Assembly: GCA_903935205.1 (NCBI GenBank)
Contig: CAIZQU010000109.1
Span: 40,210 to 104,209 of the forward strand
Reading direction: 5' to 3'
Origin: an uncultured cyanobacterium
GTDB taxonomy: Bacteria; Cyanobacteriota; Cyanobacteriia; PCC-6307; Cyanobiaceae
DNA length: 64,000 bases
Part shown: positions 63,977 to 64,000 of the stretch, one piece after another
Position numbering within the stretch: the stretch's first letter is position 1
How the letters are laid out: each line of letters begins with the position of its first letter
Position numbers and translations under genes: made by a program
Notes under the pieces: generated by a model
The model's database searches: none
Told to the model about the DNA's origin: nothing
Seen by the model: only the letters and a program-made list of their open reading frames with translations

Positions 63977-64000
63977 ATGTACGTTTTTCAGCACTCAGGC
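63977..64000 (+). CDS. Start of an unknown gene, truncated by the window end
   Basis: ATG at 63977 opens a frame reading MYVFQHSG before the window ends. Support comes from the promoter-like sequence upstream and from base composition that is more AT-rich than the rest of the window. Nothing can be said about its product. Confidence 0.35.

Overview
The window comes from a high-GC unicellular picocyanobacterium of the Cyanobium / freshwater-Synechococcus type. This is inferred from lineage markers read in the proteins: cytochrome c6 (PetJ), Ycf51, Ycf35 (DUF1257), DUF1830, DUF1995, DUF4330, a short cyanobacterial Hfq, HemJ and a TamB/Tic236-like giant protein. The gene order is compact, with many 1-8 nt gene overlaps. 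No rRNA, tRNA or CRISPR array was found.

Left part (1-19.8 kb): the tail of a short-chain dehydrogenase, DUF2237, two small unknown proteins, the coupled pair ilvE-metH, and a divergent cobN. A minus-strand run follows: Fe-S photolyase, hemJ, PHP phosphoesterase, and an unknown protein. Then come a lipocalin, DUF1830, the flavin reductase-uvrC pair, coaD and a coiled-coil protein. 19.8-20.9 kb is mobile-element debris: an IS256-type transposase N-terminus cut off by a ~113-bp hairpin repeat that also lies just upstream of it. An orphan NarL-type response regulator and a ribbon-helix-helix protein follow.

Middle (22-41.7 kb): a PBP4-type carboxypeptidase coupled to DUF4330, DUF1995, a cysteine desulfurase overlapping an extended dapF, divergent hfq-leuS, pgi, a lytic-transglycosylase-like protein, the operon ycf35 - M61 peptidase - amidase, purN, argC and ribBA.

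The most notable gene lies at 41.9-45.3 kb. It is a single large protein with an N-terminal TIR domain, a CHAT (caspase-like) domain, a STAND/NB-ARC ATPase and a very short TPR tail. This looks like a one-gene immune or cell-suicide sensor. It sits between ribBA and petJ as an accessory insertion in otherwise housekeeping DNA.

Right part (45.6-64 kb): petJ, an SDR epimerase, hemE, glgB, a DUF3887 protein, a CocE-type hydrolase, a small secreted protein, an HhH-like protein and ycf51, all on the minus strand. On the plus strand are tamB, a ROK sugar kinase, proA, folB and a lipase-like hydrolase.

A second notable result is a family of composite intergenic repeats with at least three copies (33870-34129, 37363-37650 reverse, 63621-63838). 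Their 114-nt first modules align without gaps. Two copies share a 123-nt second module. Each copy contains or adjoins a short-period tandem array (14, 15 or 5/15 bp). Further short tandem arrays lie at 24861-24910 and 59575-59672, and others are inside coding sequence (photolyase). Several enzymes (MetH, CobN, LeuS, photolyase) carry low-complexity Ala/Gly/Pro-rich linkers.
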